Positions 51,729 through 61,609 of a stretch of 64,000 bases of DNA are shown piece after piece (position 1 is the first letter of the stretch; every line of letters begins with the position of its first letter). A program made the position numbers and the translations under genes. This stretch comes from Nonlabens xylanidelens (lineage in GTDB: Bacteria > Bacteroidota > Bacteroidia > Flavobacteriales > Flavobacteriaceae), in NCBI RefSeq assembly GCF_002934445.1, contig NZ_PTJE01000005.1, positions 1 through 64,000 of the forward strand, written 5' to 3'. A model generated the notes under the pieces. That model worked only from the letters and a program-made list of their open reading frames with translations. It had not been told where the DNA came from and searched no databases.

Positions 51729-53585
51729 ATGGACGGAACAACACAATATACCGAGGATAATATACGCTCACTCGACTGGAAAGAACACATAAGAATGCGT
51801 CCCGGAATGTATATCGGGAAGCTGGGAGATGGCTCTAGTGCAGATGATGGTATTTATATCTTACTTAAAGAAGTTATAGATAACTCTATAGATGAGTATG
51901 TCATGGGTGCAGGTAAAACTATCGAAGTATCCATACAAGGAGAACGTGTTATAGTACGTGATTACGGTCGTGGTATACCTCTAGGTAAGGTCGTGGATGT
52001 AGTTTCAAAGATGAATACTGGTGGTAAGTATGATTCTAAAGCATTTAAAAAATCAGTAGGTTTAAATGGTGTAGGTACAAAAGCTGTTAATGCTTTATCC
52101 TCTTATTTTAGAGTAGAATCTTCTCGAGAAGGTAAAAGTGCTAGTGCAGAATTTGAAAGAGGTGAGTTAACCGGAAAAGATTTTCTAGAAGAAACCACAA
52201 GACGCAAGGGTACAAAAATGACTTTTGTGCCAGATTCTGACATATTTAAAAACTTTAAATACAGGCCAGAGTACGTAGTACGTATGTTAAAATACTACGT
52301 ATACTTAAATCCAGGTCTTACTATTATATTTAATGGTGAGAAATTCTTCTCAGAACATGGTTTAAAAGACCTACTAGGAGAGACTATAACAGAGACAGAT
52401 AGATTATATCCTATCATACATTTAAGGTCTGAAGATATTGAGATCGCTATGACACATAGTAGAACTCAATATAGTGAAGAATACCACTCCTTTGCAAACG
52501 GTCAGAATACGACGCAAGGTGGTACACACCAGGCAGCATTTAGAGAAAGCGTGGTAAGAACCATAAGAGAGTTTTATAATAAGAGTTATGACGCTAGTGA
52601 TATACGCAAGTCTATAGTTAGTGCCATTGCTATAAAGGTAATGGAGCCCGTTTTTGAATCACAGACTAAAACTAAGTTAGGCTCAACAGAAATGGGAGGA
52701 GATTTACCTACGGTAAGAACCTTTATTAACGACTTCATTAAAACAAATTTAGATAATTATTTACACAAGAATCCAGATGTAGCAGAGGCTTTACAGCGCA
52801 AAATTATACAGGCAGAAAGAGAACGTAAAGAACTGTCTGGAATTAGAAAGCTAGCTCGTGATCGTGCAAAAAAATCTAATTTACACAACAAAAAATTACG
52901 TGACTGCCGTGTACATTTAGGGGATACTAAAAAAGCAAATAATCTAGATAGTACTTTATTTATTACCGAGGGAGATAGTGCAAGTGGATCGATTACAAAA
53001 TCTCGTAATGTAAACACTCAGGCAGTATTTTCTTTAAGAGGTAAACCATTAAACTCTTATAACATGAGCAAGAAAATTGTTTATGAAAACGAAGAGTTCA
53101 ATCTATTACAGGCAGCCCTAAATATAGAGGAGAGTATGGAAGACCTGCGTTACAATAAAATAGTAATCGCAACAGATGCCGATGTAGACGGTATGCACAT
53201 ACGTTTGTTATTAATAACGTTCTTTCTTCAGTTTTTTCCAGAATTGATTAAAAAAGGACATTTATATATTTTACAAACGCCACTTTTTAGAGTAAGAAAC
53301 AAGAAAGAAACTAGATATTGTTACACACCAGAAGAAAGAGCAGAAGCTCTTGCCGAGTTAGGTAAAAACCCTGAGATAACTCGATTTAAGGGACTTGGAG
53401 AGATAAGCCCAGATGAATTTGTGCATTTTATAGGAGAAGATATACGCCTAGACCCTATCATGCTGGACGACGGTATGAGTATTGAAGATTTATTAAAATT
53501 CTATATGGGTAAAAACACACCAGATAGACAGGAGTTTATTATTAATAACCTTAAGGTAGAGCTTGATGTTGTTGAAGATCAGTGA
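51729..53585 (+). CDS. parE: DNA topoisomerase IV subunit B
   Basis: The protein has 618 residues, GyrB/ParE type II topoisomerase family. The GHKL ATPase part has [33 protein letters not shown] and [14 protein letters not shown]. The transducer domain is followed by TOPRIM with [10 protein letters not shown] and [12 protein letters not shown], and the end has [13 protein letters not shown]. The length lacks the GyrB insertion, and the neighbour is ParC, so I call ParE rather than GyrB. With ParC it decatenates daughter chromosomes. Confidence 0.93.
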   Translation: MDGTTQYTEDNIRSLDWKEHIRMRPGMYIGKLGDGSSADDGIYILLKEVIDNSIDEYVMGAGKTIEVSIQGERVIVRDYGRGIPLGKVVDVVSKMNTGGKYDSKAFKKSVGLNGVGTKAVNALSSYFRVESSREGKSASAEFERGELTGKDFLEETTRRKGTKMTFVPDSDIFKNFKYRPEYVVRMLKYYVYLNPGLTIIFNGEKFFSEHGLKDLLGETITETDRLYPIIHLRSEDIEIAMTHSRTQYSEEYHSFANGQNTTQGGTHQAAFRESVVRTIREFYNKSYDASDIRKSIVSAIAIKVMEPVFESQTKTKLGSTEMGGDLPTVRTFINDFIKTNLDNYLHKNPDVAEALQRKIIQAERERKELSGIRKLARDRAKKSNLHNKKLRDCRVHLGDTKKANNLDSTLFITEGDSASGSITKSRNVNTQAVFSLRGKPLNSYNMSKKIVYENEEFNLLQAALNIEESMEDLRYNKIVIATDADVDGMHIRLLLITFFLQFFPELIKKGHLYILQTPLFRVRNKKETRYCYTPEERAEALAELGKNPEITRFKGLGEISPDEFVHFIGEDIRLDPIMLDDGMSIEDLLKFYMGKNTPDRQEFIINNLKVELDVVEDQ

Positions 53586-53606
53586 TATATAACTTATTAT
53601 TTAACA

Positions 53607-53831
53607 ATGATTAAATATAAACACATAGTAATAGTCGCAGTGATAGCTGTATTGTTCTATATAATTGGAGCATTATTTAAGATATTGCATTGGGCATTTC
53701 CTTTAGGTGAAAACAGTCATTTTGGTGGGCCAGAATTAATTGTAATTTCAGTTATGTTTTGGGCTATTGCTGCTGGGCTGCTTATCTTTAAAGCAATTAC
53801 TGCTAGAGGTGATGATTTTTTAAATAAATAG
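53607..53831 (+). CDS. Small membrane protein related to the N-terminus of GldL
   Basis: The protein has 74 residues and two membrane helices (HIVIVAVIAVLFYIIGALF, LIVISVMFWAIAAGLLIF) separated by KILHWAFPLG, which resembles the ALFKILHWPG-type loop of the T9SS motor protein GldL. The C-terminal cytoplasmic domain of GldL is absent. It sits 21 nt after parE and 98 nt before parC, in the same direction. The topoisomerase link is positional only. Confidence 0.75.
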   Translation: MIKYKHIVIVAVIAVLFYIIGALFKILHWAFPLGENSHFGGPELIVISVMFWAIAAGLLIFKAITARGDDFLNK

Positions 53832-53846
53832 TGGTTTAATTAATTC

Positions 53847-53862
53847 CGCTTTCGCGAAAGCG
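53847..53862. repeat. Chromosomal palindrome
   Basis: A perfect copy lies between the GldL-like gene and parC. Confidence 0.9.
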
Positions 53863-53929
53863 GAACGATAATAGAATAAACAGTTATTAATTAACTGAAG
53901 AGAATTAACTGATAACGGACTAGTGTCCT

Positions 53930-56581
53930 ATGAGTGAAGAAAACGAAGAGTTAGAAAATTTAGGAGAAAACGTAGAAGAGCAATCTACAGAAACCATAAC
54001 ACGTGTCACGGGCATGTACAAAGAATGGTTTCTAGATTATGCCAGTTATGTTATTCTAGAACGAGCTGTACCTGCTATAGAAGATGGTTTTAAACCAGTA
54101 CAACGTCGTATCATGCAGTCTATGAAAGATTTAGATGACGGTCGTTATAATAAAGTAGCAAACATAGTAGGGCACGCAATGCAGTACCACCCACATGGTG
54201 ATGCGAGTATAGGTGATGCGATGGTGCAAATAGGTCAAAAAGACTTGTTGATAGACATGCAAGGAAACTGGGGTAATATCCTTACTGGAGATCCTGCTGC
54301 AGCATCTCGTTATATAGAAGCCCGTATATCAAAATTTGGTCTAGAAGTACTCTTTAATCCTAAAATTACCGAGTGGCAATCTAGTTATGATGGACGTCGT
54401 AAAGAACCTATTAATTTACCTGTAAAATTTCCGCTTTTACTTGCCCAAGGAGCTGAGGGAATCGCCGTAGGATTATCTACAAAGGTCTTACCACACAACT
54501 TTAATGAATTAATAGATGCTTCTATAAAGCATTTACAAGGTAAGCGCTTTAAAATTTATCCAGATTTTCCAACTGGTGGAGAGGCAGATATCTCTAATTA
54601 TAATGATGGTTTAAGAGGTGGAAAAGTACGCGTGCGTGCAAAAATGCATTCTCCAGAAAAGAATAGTATTGTTATTACTGAAATCCCTTTTTCCACAACG
54701 ACTAGTTCTTTGATAGATTCTATTCTTAAAGCAAATGAGAAGGGAAAGATCAAGATCAAAAAAATAGAAGATAATACGGCTGCAAACGTGGAGATTATGA
54801 TCCATTTACCAGCAGGTTTATCTCCAGATAAAACTATGGATGCTTTATTTGCATTTACTAACTGTGAGGTGAGTATCTCTCCTTTAAGCTGTGTAATTGA
54901 AGATAACAAACCATTATTTGTAGGTGTGTCAGAAATGCTGAGACGCAGTGCTGACCATACTGTAGAATTACTAAAAGCAGAATTAGAAATATTACTACAT
55001 GAGGTAGAAGAGCAATGGCACTTTGCATCACTAGAACGTATTTTTATTGAAAACCGTATCTATAGAGATATAGAAGAGGAAGAAACTTGGGAAGGTGTTT
55101 TAAGTGCCATAGACAGAGGTTTAAAACCTCATATAGGTCATTTAAAACGTGAAATTACCGAAGAAGATATAGCAAGATTAACAGAGATACGTATCAAACG
55201 TATTTCTAAATTTGACATAGATAAAGCACAACAAAAAATAGATGCTTTAGAAGACCGCATTGCAGAGTTAAGACACCATCTAGAGCATTTGATCGATTTT
55301 GCTATTGATTATTTTGCTAAACTTAAAAAAGATTATGGTAACGGTCGAGAACGTAAAACAGAATTAAAAACCTTTGACGACATCGTAGCTTCTAAGGTGA
55401 TTATACGTAGTACAAAGCTCTATGTGAATAGAGAAGAAGGTTTTGTAGGTACGGCACTTAAGAAAGATGAGTATGTAGGCGATGTGTCTGATATTGATGA
55501 CATCATATGCTTTACAAAAGAAGGAACTATGATGGTTACTAAAGTAGATGCAAAAACTTTTATAGGTAAAAACATCGTTCATGTAGCTGTTTTTAAGAAA
55601 AAAGATAAGCGTACCATATATAATGTCATTTATAGAGATGGTAAAACAGGACCTAGTTATATAAAAAGATTTGCAGTAACTAGTGTTACTCGAGATCGTG
55701 AATATCCTATGGGTAAGGCAGATAAAGGTTCGCTCATGCATTATTTTAGTGCAAACCCTAATGGTGAGGCCGAGGTGGTGACGGTAAGCCTAAGGCAGCA
55801 AGGTAGCATCAAGAAGATCAAGTGGGATATAGATTTTTCGGACATCTTAATTAAAGGTCGTTCTTCAAAAGGTAATCTAGTAACTAAGTATAATATCAAA
55901 AGAGTAGATCTTAAAGAAGAAGGAGTTTCTACATTAAAACCACGTAAAATATGGTTTGATGATACAGTGCAACGTCTTAACGTAGATGGAAGAGGTGAGT
56001 TATTAGGTGAATTTAGAGGAGAAGATCGTTTATTGATTATAACTCAAAAAGGTATTATTAAAACTATTATTCCTGAGGTTACAGCAAGATTTGACGACGA
56101 TACGATAGTTCTAGAAAAATGGATACCTAATAAACCACTTACCGCTATTTATTTTAATGGAGAGCGAGATTTGTATTATGTAAAACGTTTTTTAATGGAA
56201 AATGAAGAACGTGAAGAGTCCTTTATTCCAGATCATGAAGGGTCGTATCTAGAAGTAGTCTCGACAGATTATAAACCCATGGCCGAACTTGTTTTTAACA
56301 AGCCTAGAGGTAAAGAACAACCTGATAATGAAGAGATCAATCTAGAAGAATTTATTGCTATAAAAGGAATAGCTGCCCAAGGAAATATGCTTACTAAGGC
56401 TAAAGTAAAGCAAATAAATTTATTAGATCCCATACCTTTTACACCAGTAGAGGCTATTCCAGAAGAGGTCGTTGAGGAAGAAATAACTCCTAAAAGGGAT
56501 ACTACTGATAGTGATGTTCCTAAAGATCCTAATGCTCCAGATCCTGAAATAGATGATACTGGACAGTCTATTTTATTTTAA
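53930..56581 (+). CDS. parC: DNA topoisomerase IV subunit A
   Basis: The protein has 883 residues. The breakage-reunion domain has RAVPAIEDGFKPVQRRIM, HPHGDASIGDAMV and catalytic Tyr128 in ASRYIEARI. A coiled tower region (IDALEDRIAELRHHLEHL) is followed by the C-terminal beta-pinwheel with degenerate repeats (EGTMMVTKVDAKTFIG, KGIIKTIIPEVTARF). The tail is long and acidic (about 40 residues ending QSILF), beyond the usual core. Partner of ParE. Confidence 0.94.
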   Translation: MSEENEELENLGENVEEQSTETITRVTGMYKEWFLDYASYVILERAVPAIEDGFKPVQRRIMQSMKDLDDGRYNKVANIVGHAMQYHPHGDASIGDAMVQIGQKDLLIDMQGNWGNILTGDPAAASRYIEARISKFGLEVLFNPKITEWQSSYDGRRKEPINLPVKFPLLLAQGAEGIAVGLSTKVLPHNFNELIDASIKHLQGKRFKIYPDFPTGGEADISNYNDGLRGGKVRVRAKMHSPEKNSIVITEIPFSTTTSSLIDSILKANEKGKIKIKKIEDNTAANVEIMIHLPAGLSPDKTMDALFAFTNCEVSISPLSCVIEDNKPLFVGVSEMLRRSADHTVELLKAELEILLHEVEEQWHFASLERIFIENRIYRDIEEEETWEGVLSAIDRGLKPHIGHLKREITEEDIARLTEIRIKRISKFDIDKAQQKIDALEDRIAELRHHLEHLIDFAIDYFAKLKKDYGNGRERKTELKTFDDIVASKVIIRSTKLYVNREEGFVGTALKKDEYVGDVSDIDDIICFTKEGTMMVTKVDAKTFIGKNIVHVAVFKKKDKRTIYNVIYRDGKTGPSYIKRFAVTSVTRDREYPMGKADKGSLMHYFSANPNGEAEVVTVSLRQQGSIKKIKWDIDFSDILIKGRSSKGNLVTKYNIKRVDLKEEGVSTLKPRKIWFDDTVQRLNVDGRGELLGEFRGEDRLLIITQKGIIKTIIPEVTARFDDDTIVLEKWIPNKPLTAIYFNGERDLYYVKRFLMENEEREESFIPDHEGSYLEVVSTDYKPMAELVFNKPRGKEQPDNEEINLEEFIAIKGIAAQGNMLTKAKVKQINLLDPIPFTPVEAIPEEVVEEEITPKRDTTDSDVPKDPNAPDPEIDDTGQSILF

Positions 56582-56600
56582 GATTATTATAAAATTTTTA

Positions 56601-56634
56601 AAAGCGATAAATTCTATATTTATCGCTTTTTTTA
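56601..56634 (+). terminator. Rho-independent terminator of parC
   Basis: The stem AAAGCGATAAA / TTTATCGCTTT is followed by a T-tract. Confidence 0.88.
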
Positions 56635-56643
56635 TTTCAATAC

Positions 56644-56659
56644 CGCTTTCGCGAAAGCG
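56644..56659. repeat. Chromosomal palindrome
   Basis: A perfect copy lies upstream of mscL. Confidence 0.9.
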
Positions 56660-56691
56660 AGATAATTACAACTTATAAAACACTTACATTA

Positions 56692-57129
56692 ATGGGGTTA
56701 TTAAAAGAATTCAAGGAATTTGCAGTTAAGGGAAACATGATAGATATGGCGGTAGGTATCATAATAGGTACAGCCTTCAATAATGTAGTGCAAACTCTTG
56801 TAAAGAAAGTGCTATTACCACCCTTATCTTATTTAACAGATGGAGTAAATTATGAAGATAAAAAGTATGTTTTAAGAGAAGCTATTGAAGGAGCTACCGG
56901 AGATCGGGCTAAAGAAATAGCAATAAATTATGGAGAGCTAGTAAATGTGAGCATAGATTTTCTAGTAATAGGTTTTACGGTTTTTATAGTCATAAAATTA
57001 ATGAATAGGTTACGTAATAATGCTCAAGATCCTAAAAATAAGAAAGTCGTAACTCCTAAGGATATAGAATTACTTAATGATTTAAAAGAGTTAATGAAGG
57101 AGCAGAATCAATTGTTGAGTAAAAAATAA
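56692..57129 (+). CDS. mscL: Large-conductance mechanosensitive channel
   Basis: The protein has 145 residues. The start LLKEFKEFAVKGNMIDMAVGIIIGTAFNNVVQTLVKKVLLPPL is the MscL N-terminal helix and TM1 with the conserved pore-lining glycines. TM2 is VSIDFLVIGFTVFIVIKLMNRL, followed by the cytoplasmic helix (IELLNDLKELMKEQNQLL). The periplasmic loop is longer than in E. coli (EDKKYVLREAIEGATGDRAKE). It opens under membrane tension to release solutes during hypo-osmotic shock. Confidence 0.95.
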   Translation: MGLLKEFKEFAVKGNMIDMAVGIIIGTAFNNVVQTLVKKVLLPPLSYLTDGVNYEDKKYVLREAIEGATGDRAKEIAINYGELVNVSIDFLVIGFTVFIVIKLMNRLRNNAQDPKNKKVVTPKDIELLNDLKELMKEQNQLLSKK

Positions 57130-57263
57130 TTTAAAATGGTTTTTTATCTAGCTTTAAAAGTAGGAATACACTTATTATTAGTGATTTAAACTGTTAAATT
57201 AACATATTAACGTTTTTATGTTTTTTTTTAATTTGATTATCAGAGATTACTTAGTCTGTGCTG

Positions 57264-57271
57264 TAAGTTTG
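57264..57271 (+). promoter_or_regulatory. Possible -7 element
   Basis: TAAGTTTG matches the Bacteroidota TAnnTTTG -7 consensus, 22 nt before the chosen start at 57293. It supports that start over the upstream one at 57218. No clear -33 partner. Confidence 0.4.
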
Positions 57272-57292
57272 CATGCTATTAAATCTCAAAAA

Positions 57293-58600
57293 ATGAAATT
57301 TGTATTAAAAGCTATACTTCTAATAATACCTTTTTTAAGTATAGGACAAGTAGGTGTAAATACTATAAACCCCAAAGCAGACCTTGATATAACGGCTACG
57401 GCGCCAGGTTCTCCGACTAGTGATACTGGAATGTTGTTGCCTAGAATATCTAATTTTCCTGCGGTAAACCCATCCACTGAGCAAAATTCTATGTTAATTT
57501 ATCTAAGTACAGATATTACTAGAAATATAACCGGATCTAATGAATTATATAAAAAAGGCTTTTATTATTGGGATGATAATCTAGGAAATTGGTTACCTTT
57601 TAACAGTTCATCTTCTGAAGGCTGGAAAGTAAATGGAAATAATGGGTTAACTTCTGGAACAAACTTTATCGGTACCACAGATGATGTAGAGCTAGGTTTT
57701 AGAGTTAATAATCAAGAAATTTTCAGAATGTCGTCCAAAGGACAACTAGAAGTATTATCTATTGTTGATAACATCTTAATAGGTGAAAAAGCAGGAGAAA
57801 CACTTTCTGGAGGTAGAGAAAATGTAATTATAGGTCAAGACTCAGATGTTAATGGGACAGGATTCAGAGAAACGGTAGTGGTAGGAAATGGTCTAACAGC
57901 TTATGGAGATAATGCAACTATTATTGGATCAAGTGGATCTAGAGCTACTACTGATGGTGTTTCAATAGGAAGAGCTGCAAAGAGTACAGCAACAGAAGCT
58001 ATATCAATAGGTTACTTAAGTGAAGCGACTAGAAATGGTGCAATAAGTATAGGTAAAGGAGCTATTACTAAAACGTCAGAATCAATTTCCATAGGTGTAA
58101 ATGCAAGAGTTGAATCAGGATTTGATAGATCTATTGCTTTAGGACCAAATGCAAACGTTACTAAAGATAATCAATTGATGTTATCTAATGATATTAAGGA
58201 AGTAAGTGCTGAACAGGCAACTATTAGAGCTAGAAGTTATGTAGCTACTGCATCTAGCACTACTTATGCAGATTACGTTTTTGATATCTATTACGATGGT
58301 GTTTCTGAGCTTAGTAAAACATATAGTTTTCCAACTCTAGAAGAAGCAGAAGCTTTTGTAAAAGCAAATGGACACCTAATAGGTGTAAAATCTATAGAAG
58401 ATATTAAGAATCAAGGAATGACGGTTAATGTAACTGATACGGCTCTTAAAAATTTAGAAAAGTTAGAAGAGCAGTTTTTATATATTACAGAACTTAATTC
58501 TAAAATAAATAAGCAAAATCTAAGAATCGAAACTTTAGAAGCCCAATTAGATAAGGTAAGCGAATTAGAGAAACGTATAATGGCTTTAGAATCTAAATAA
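57293..58600 (+). CDS. Secreted YadA-head-like fibrous protein (paralogue 1)
   Basis: The start is placed at MKFVLKAILLIIPFLSIGQ, a signal peptide, giving 435 residues. The N-terminal domain opens GVNTINPKADLDI, then SDTGMLLPRISNFP. The middle (about 170-290) has left-handed-roll repeats typical of trimeric-autotransporter heads (ISIGYLSEATRNGAISIGKG, SISIGVNARVESGFDRSIAL). The C-terminus is a coiled coil (EEQFLYITELNSKINKQNLR to the end). No outer-membrane anchor or T9SS sorting domain is present. Probably trimeric and surface-associated. A close paralogue follows. Confidence 0.8.
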   Translation: MKFVLKAILLIIPFLSIGQVGVNTINPKADLDITATAPGSPTSDTGMLLPRISNFPAVNPSTEQNSMLIYLSTDITRNITGSNELYKKGFYYWDDNLGNWLPFNSSSSEGWKVNGNNGLTSGTNFIGTTDDVELGFRVNNQEIFRMSSKGQLEVLSIVDNILIGEKAGETLSGGRENVIIGQDSDVNGTGFRETVVVGNGLTAYGDNATIIGSSGSRATTDGVSIGRAAKSTATEAISIGYLSEATRNGAISIGKGAITKTSESISIGVNARVESGFDRSIALGPNANVTKDNQLMLSNDIKEVSAEQATIRARSYVATASSTTYADYVFDIYYDGVSELSKTYSFPTLEEAEAFVKANGHLIGVKSIEDIKNQGMTVNVTDTALKNLEKLEEQFLYITELNSKINKQNLRIETLEAQLDKVSELEKRIMALESK

Positions 58601-58923
58601 GGATTTCATTCTCTCAAAGAGAAAAGGACAGTATCATTCATCGATATTGTCCTTTTTTTTTGTTTCAAACCTTACGTGCAATTAATTAAAAGCAATCTGT
58701 TTGAAGATGAAAATAGTATAAAATGGATTGTTTTGAATTATTAAAATACAATACAATTATCTGATTGTACGATTTCTTAGTCTTTAAATGGTTTGATAAA
58801 AGACGAGATTAGATCATTTCAACCGATTAAAATCACGTTTAATCCCATCTTTATTTTTATAAATTCTCTTTTTTACCAAAAGTGTAAAAGGACAGTAAAT
58901 TGCAGAGAATTAAAAATTTATAG
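58601..58923. other. Intergenic region between paralogues
   Basis: It contains the terminator at 58624-58661. The rest is AT-rich, presumably with the second paralogue's promoter. No gene recognised. Confidence 0.5.
58624..58661 (+). terminator. Rho-independent terminator
   Basis: The imperfect stem AAAAGGACAGTATC / GATATTGTCCTTTT is followed by more T. Confidence 0.85.
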
Positions 58924-60216
58924 ATGAAAACTTTATTGAAATCTTTCTTGTTATTTATACCACTTTTAAGTCTTGGACAGGTGGGAATTAATACCATTGA
59001 CCCTAAGGCAGATTTAGAAATAGTAGCTGCGATTCCAGGTTCTCCGACCAGTGAAACTGGTATGTTGATTCCTAGAATAAATAATTTTCCTAATACGAAC
59101 CCTGGAGTTGCACAACATTCAATGCTAGTATATCTAAGTGATAATGTAACGAGGAATATAACTGGATCTAACCAATTTTATGAAAGAGGATTTTATTACT
59201 GGGATAACAATCTTGATAACTGGATACCCTTTAATAATTCTAGTGTAAGCGGTGATGGATGGCAAACAGAAGGGAACTCTGGTCTTTCCTCAAATTCAAA
59301 TTTCATAGGTACAACGGACAATGTAGAATTAAATTTTAGAGTTAATAATCAAGAAATATTTAGAATGTCTAATAAAGGTCAATTAGAAATTTTATCAAAT
59401 GTTAATAATATTCTTATTGGAAAAAATGCTGGAGAAACAATTTCTGGAGGTAGAGAAAATGTAATTATTGGTCAAGATTCAGATGTTAATGGGACTGGTT
59501 TTAGAGAAACGGTGCTGTTAGGAAATGGTCTTACTGCATACGGAAATAACGCAACAGTTATTGGATCTAATGATTCTAGAGCAACCACTGACGGTATTGC
59601 GATAGGAAGAGCTGCTAAAAGTACAGCAACAGAAGCTATATCGATAGGTTACCTGAGTGAAGCTACTAGAAATGGAGCTATAAGTATAGGTAAAGGAGCT
59701 ATTACTAAAACGTCAGAATCAATATCGATAGGTGTGAACGCAAAAGTTGAATCTAATTTTGATAGATCTATTGCTTTAGGAGTAAATGCAAACGTTACTA
59801 AAGATAATCAATTGATGCTATCTAATGATATTAAAGAAGTAAGTGCAGAACAAGCAACTATTAGGGCTCGTCAATTTGTAGCAACCGCATCAAATTCTAC
59901 CTATGCAGATTATGTTTTTGATATGTATTATGATGGTACTTCTGATCTTAATAAAACCTATAATTTTCCAACTCTAGAAGAGGCAGAGTCTTTTACCAAA
60001 GCTAATGGTCACCTAATAGGAGTAAAGTCTATAGAAGATATACAGTCTCAAGGAATGACGGTAGATGTAGCTGAGACGTCACTTAAAAATTTAGAAAAAA
60101 TAGAAGAGCAGTTCTTGTATATAACAGAGCTCAATTCTAAAATAAAAGAACAAAATAAAAGAATAGAAGACTTAGAGGCTCTTTTAAATAAGGTTATTGA
60201 ATTGAAACAACTTTAA
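58924..60216 (+). CDS. Secreted YadA-head-like fibrous protein (paralogue 2)
   Basis: The protein has 430 residues with the same architecture as 57293-58600: signal peptide MKTLLKSFLLFIPLLSLGQ, GINTIDPKADLEI start, roll repeats and a C-terminal coiled coil (LEKIEEQFLYITELNSKIKEQ). The head-repeat section is nearly identical between the two copies, even at the DNA level, while the N-terminal third and the very C-terminus have diverged. This fits a tandem duplication with local gene conversion. Confidence 0.8.
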   Translation: MKTLLKSFLLFIPLLSLGQVGINTIDPKADLEIVAAIPGSPTSETGMLIPRINNFPNTNPGVAQHSMLVYLSDNVTRNITGSNQFYERGFYYWDNNLDNWIPFNNSSVSGDGWQTEGNSGLSSNSNFIGTTDNVELNFRVNNQEIFRMSNKGQLEILSNVNNILIGKNAGETISGGRENVIIGQDSDVNGTGFRETVLLGNGLTAYGNNATVIGSNDSRATTDGIAIGRAAKSTATEAISIGYLSEATRNGAISIGKGAITKTSESISIGVNAKVESNFDRSIALGVNANVTKDNQLMLSNDIKEVSAEQATIRARQFVATASNSTYADYVFDMYYDGTSDLNKTYNFPTLEEAESFTKANGHLIGVKSIEDIQSQGMTVDVAETSLKNLEKIEEQFLYITELNSKIKEQNKRIEDLEALLNKVIELKQL

Positions 60217-60260
60217 GAAATAGAAAAATGAAAGTTTATTCTTTCTGAATATAAGTTAAG

Positions 60261-60292
60261 AGCGGTATCCTAGATACTGCTCTTTTTTTTAT
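60261..60292 (+). terminator. Rho-independent terminator
   Basis: The stem AGAGCGGTATC / GATACTGCTCT is followed by eight or more T. Confidence 0.9.
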
Positions 60293-60302
60293 TTTAAAGT
60301 TT

Positions 60303-60318
60303 CGCTTTCGCGAAAGCG
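60303..60318. repeat. Chromosomal palindrome
   Basis: A perfect copy; the last one in the window. Confidence 0.9.
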
Positions 60319-60389
60319 GAATATATACCAAACCTGTTTTAAACTTTACACTAATTAAAAAGTCTTAATTATAATAAAACACTCTAACT

Positions 60390-60701
60390 ATGAAAATTTT
60401 AAAAATAACTATTTGTGCAGCTGCAGTAGCTATTATGACATCATGTGGCTCAAAAGATGAAGTAGCGTCTAAAACGGCCAACTCTAAGATTTCTAAAGCA
60501 ACTACAGAATTAATGACTAAAATGGATGCCAATAAAGATGGTAAGTTATCTAAAGATGAAGTAAAAGGACCTTTATCAAATGACTTTGATAAAATAGATA
60601 CCAATGAGGATGGTTACATAAGTCTAGAAGAATTAAATAATGCACCCAAGCCAGAACGTGGTGGCAACCGTCAGGGGCCGCCTAGAGGTGGTAGACAGTA
60701 G
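60390..60701 (+). CDS. EF-hand lipoprotein
   Basis: The protein has 103 residues. The lipobox IMTSC (Cys17) is followed by a pair of EF-hand loops, DANKDGKLSKDE and DTNEDGYISLEE, with the acidic residues at calcium positions intact. The tail PKPERGGNRQGPPRGGRQ is Gly/Arg/Pro-rich. Predicted envelope calcium-binding lipoprotein of unknown role. Confidence 0.88.
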   Translation: MKILKITICAAAVAIMTSCGSKDEVASKTANSKISKATTELMTKMDANKDGKLSKDEVKGPLSNDFDKIDTNEDGYISLEELNNAPKPERGGNRQGPPRGGRQ

Positions 60702-60727
60702 TGTGATAACTCAACATCATATCGCAT

Positions 60728-60764
60728 AAAAAAAAGCGTCAGATACTATCTGACGCTTTTTTAG
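60728..60764. terminator. Bidirectional terminator
   Basis: The stem AAAAAAGCGTCAGATA / TATCTGACGCTTTTTT is symmetric and serves the convergent EF-hand and TerC genes. Confidence 0.92.
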
Positions 60765-60780
60765 TTTAATGGAAAAGTAT

Positions 60781-61596
60781 TTATGAAGAAATATTGTTCT
60801 TAGCTTCATTCTCTGCTATCAACTTCTTTTGATAGCGTCCTTGTACGACATCCACGATAACTAATACTACGATTACAAAGTAGAAAGTCGTCTTACTCAT
60901 AGGGACTATTTCATTACCAAAGAATTCTAGATGAGCTAGATGGCCACCTTCAGTTACTAGCATGATACCTACTATAAAAAGTATAAATAACCCTAGTACT
61001 TCATACATTCTGTTTTTGTTTAAGAATATAGAAATTCTATCTGCTAAGAATAACATTAGTAAACCACTACATACTATCGCTATAGCCATAATAATAAATG
61101 CTACTACAGAGTTTTCAATATCACTAGTCAGTCCTATAGCGGCTAGAATAGAGTCAAAAGAAAAAACTAGGTTCATAATAACGATACTAGTAATTACAGC
61201 ATTTGCGGTTTTCTTTGATTTGCCATCTGGATTTTCTCCTATAGATAAATCAGGAGAGGAGATCATGTGCCATATTTCTTTAATAGCGGTATAGATTATA
61301 AAACCACCACCAGCAAGAACTATAAGGCTATGACCATTAAAAGCAAAGTGCACGATATCATCTATTCCACCAGATAAGAATGAAAAAGGATCTTGGAAAA
61401 AGTCAATAATAGAAACCAATACAAAGAGTAAAACGATTCTTAAAACGATGGCTATAAGAATCCCCACTTTACGTACTCTTTTCTGGTCTGCCTGAGGAGC
61501 TTTCTTAGATTCTAATGAAATGTATAAAAGATTATCAAATCCTAAAACAGCTTGTAATAGGACTAACATAAGTAGGGTAAAAATGTTTTCTAACAT
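60781..61596 (-). CDS. TerC-family integral membrane protein
   Basis: The start is placed at MLENIFTLLMLVLLQAVLGF; the extra 24 upstream codons overlap the preceding gene's end and lack a membrane pattern. The protein has 271 residues with seven or more helices. TerC motifs are QAVLGFDNLLYISL (first acidic membrane motif) and NLVFSFDSILAAIGL (second). TerC/Alx-type proteins are implicated in metal (Mn) export and tellurite resistance. Specific substrate not deducible. Confidence 0.9.
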   Translation of the reverse strand: MLENIFTLLMLVLLQAVLGFDNLLYISLESKKAPQADQKRVRKVGILIAIVLRIVLLFVLVSIIDFFQDPFSFLSGGIDDIVHFAFNGHSLIVLAGGGFIIYTAIKEIWHMISSPDLSIGENPDGKSKKTANAVITSIVIMNLVFSFDSILAAIGLTSDIENSVVAFIIMAIAIVCSGLLMLFLADRISIFLNKNRMYEVLGLFILFIVGIMLVTEGGHLAHLEFFGNEIVPMSKTTFYFVIVVLVIVDVVQGRYQKKLIAENEAKNNISS

Positions 61597-61609
61597 TATA
61601 TAGGGTTGT

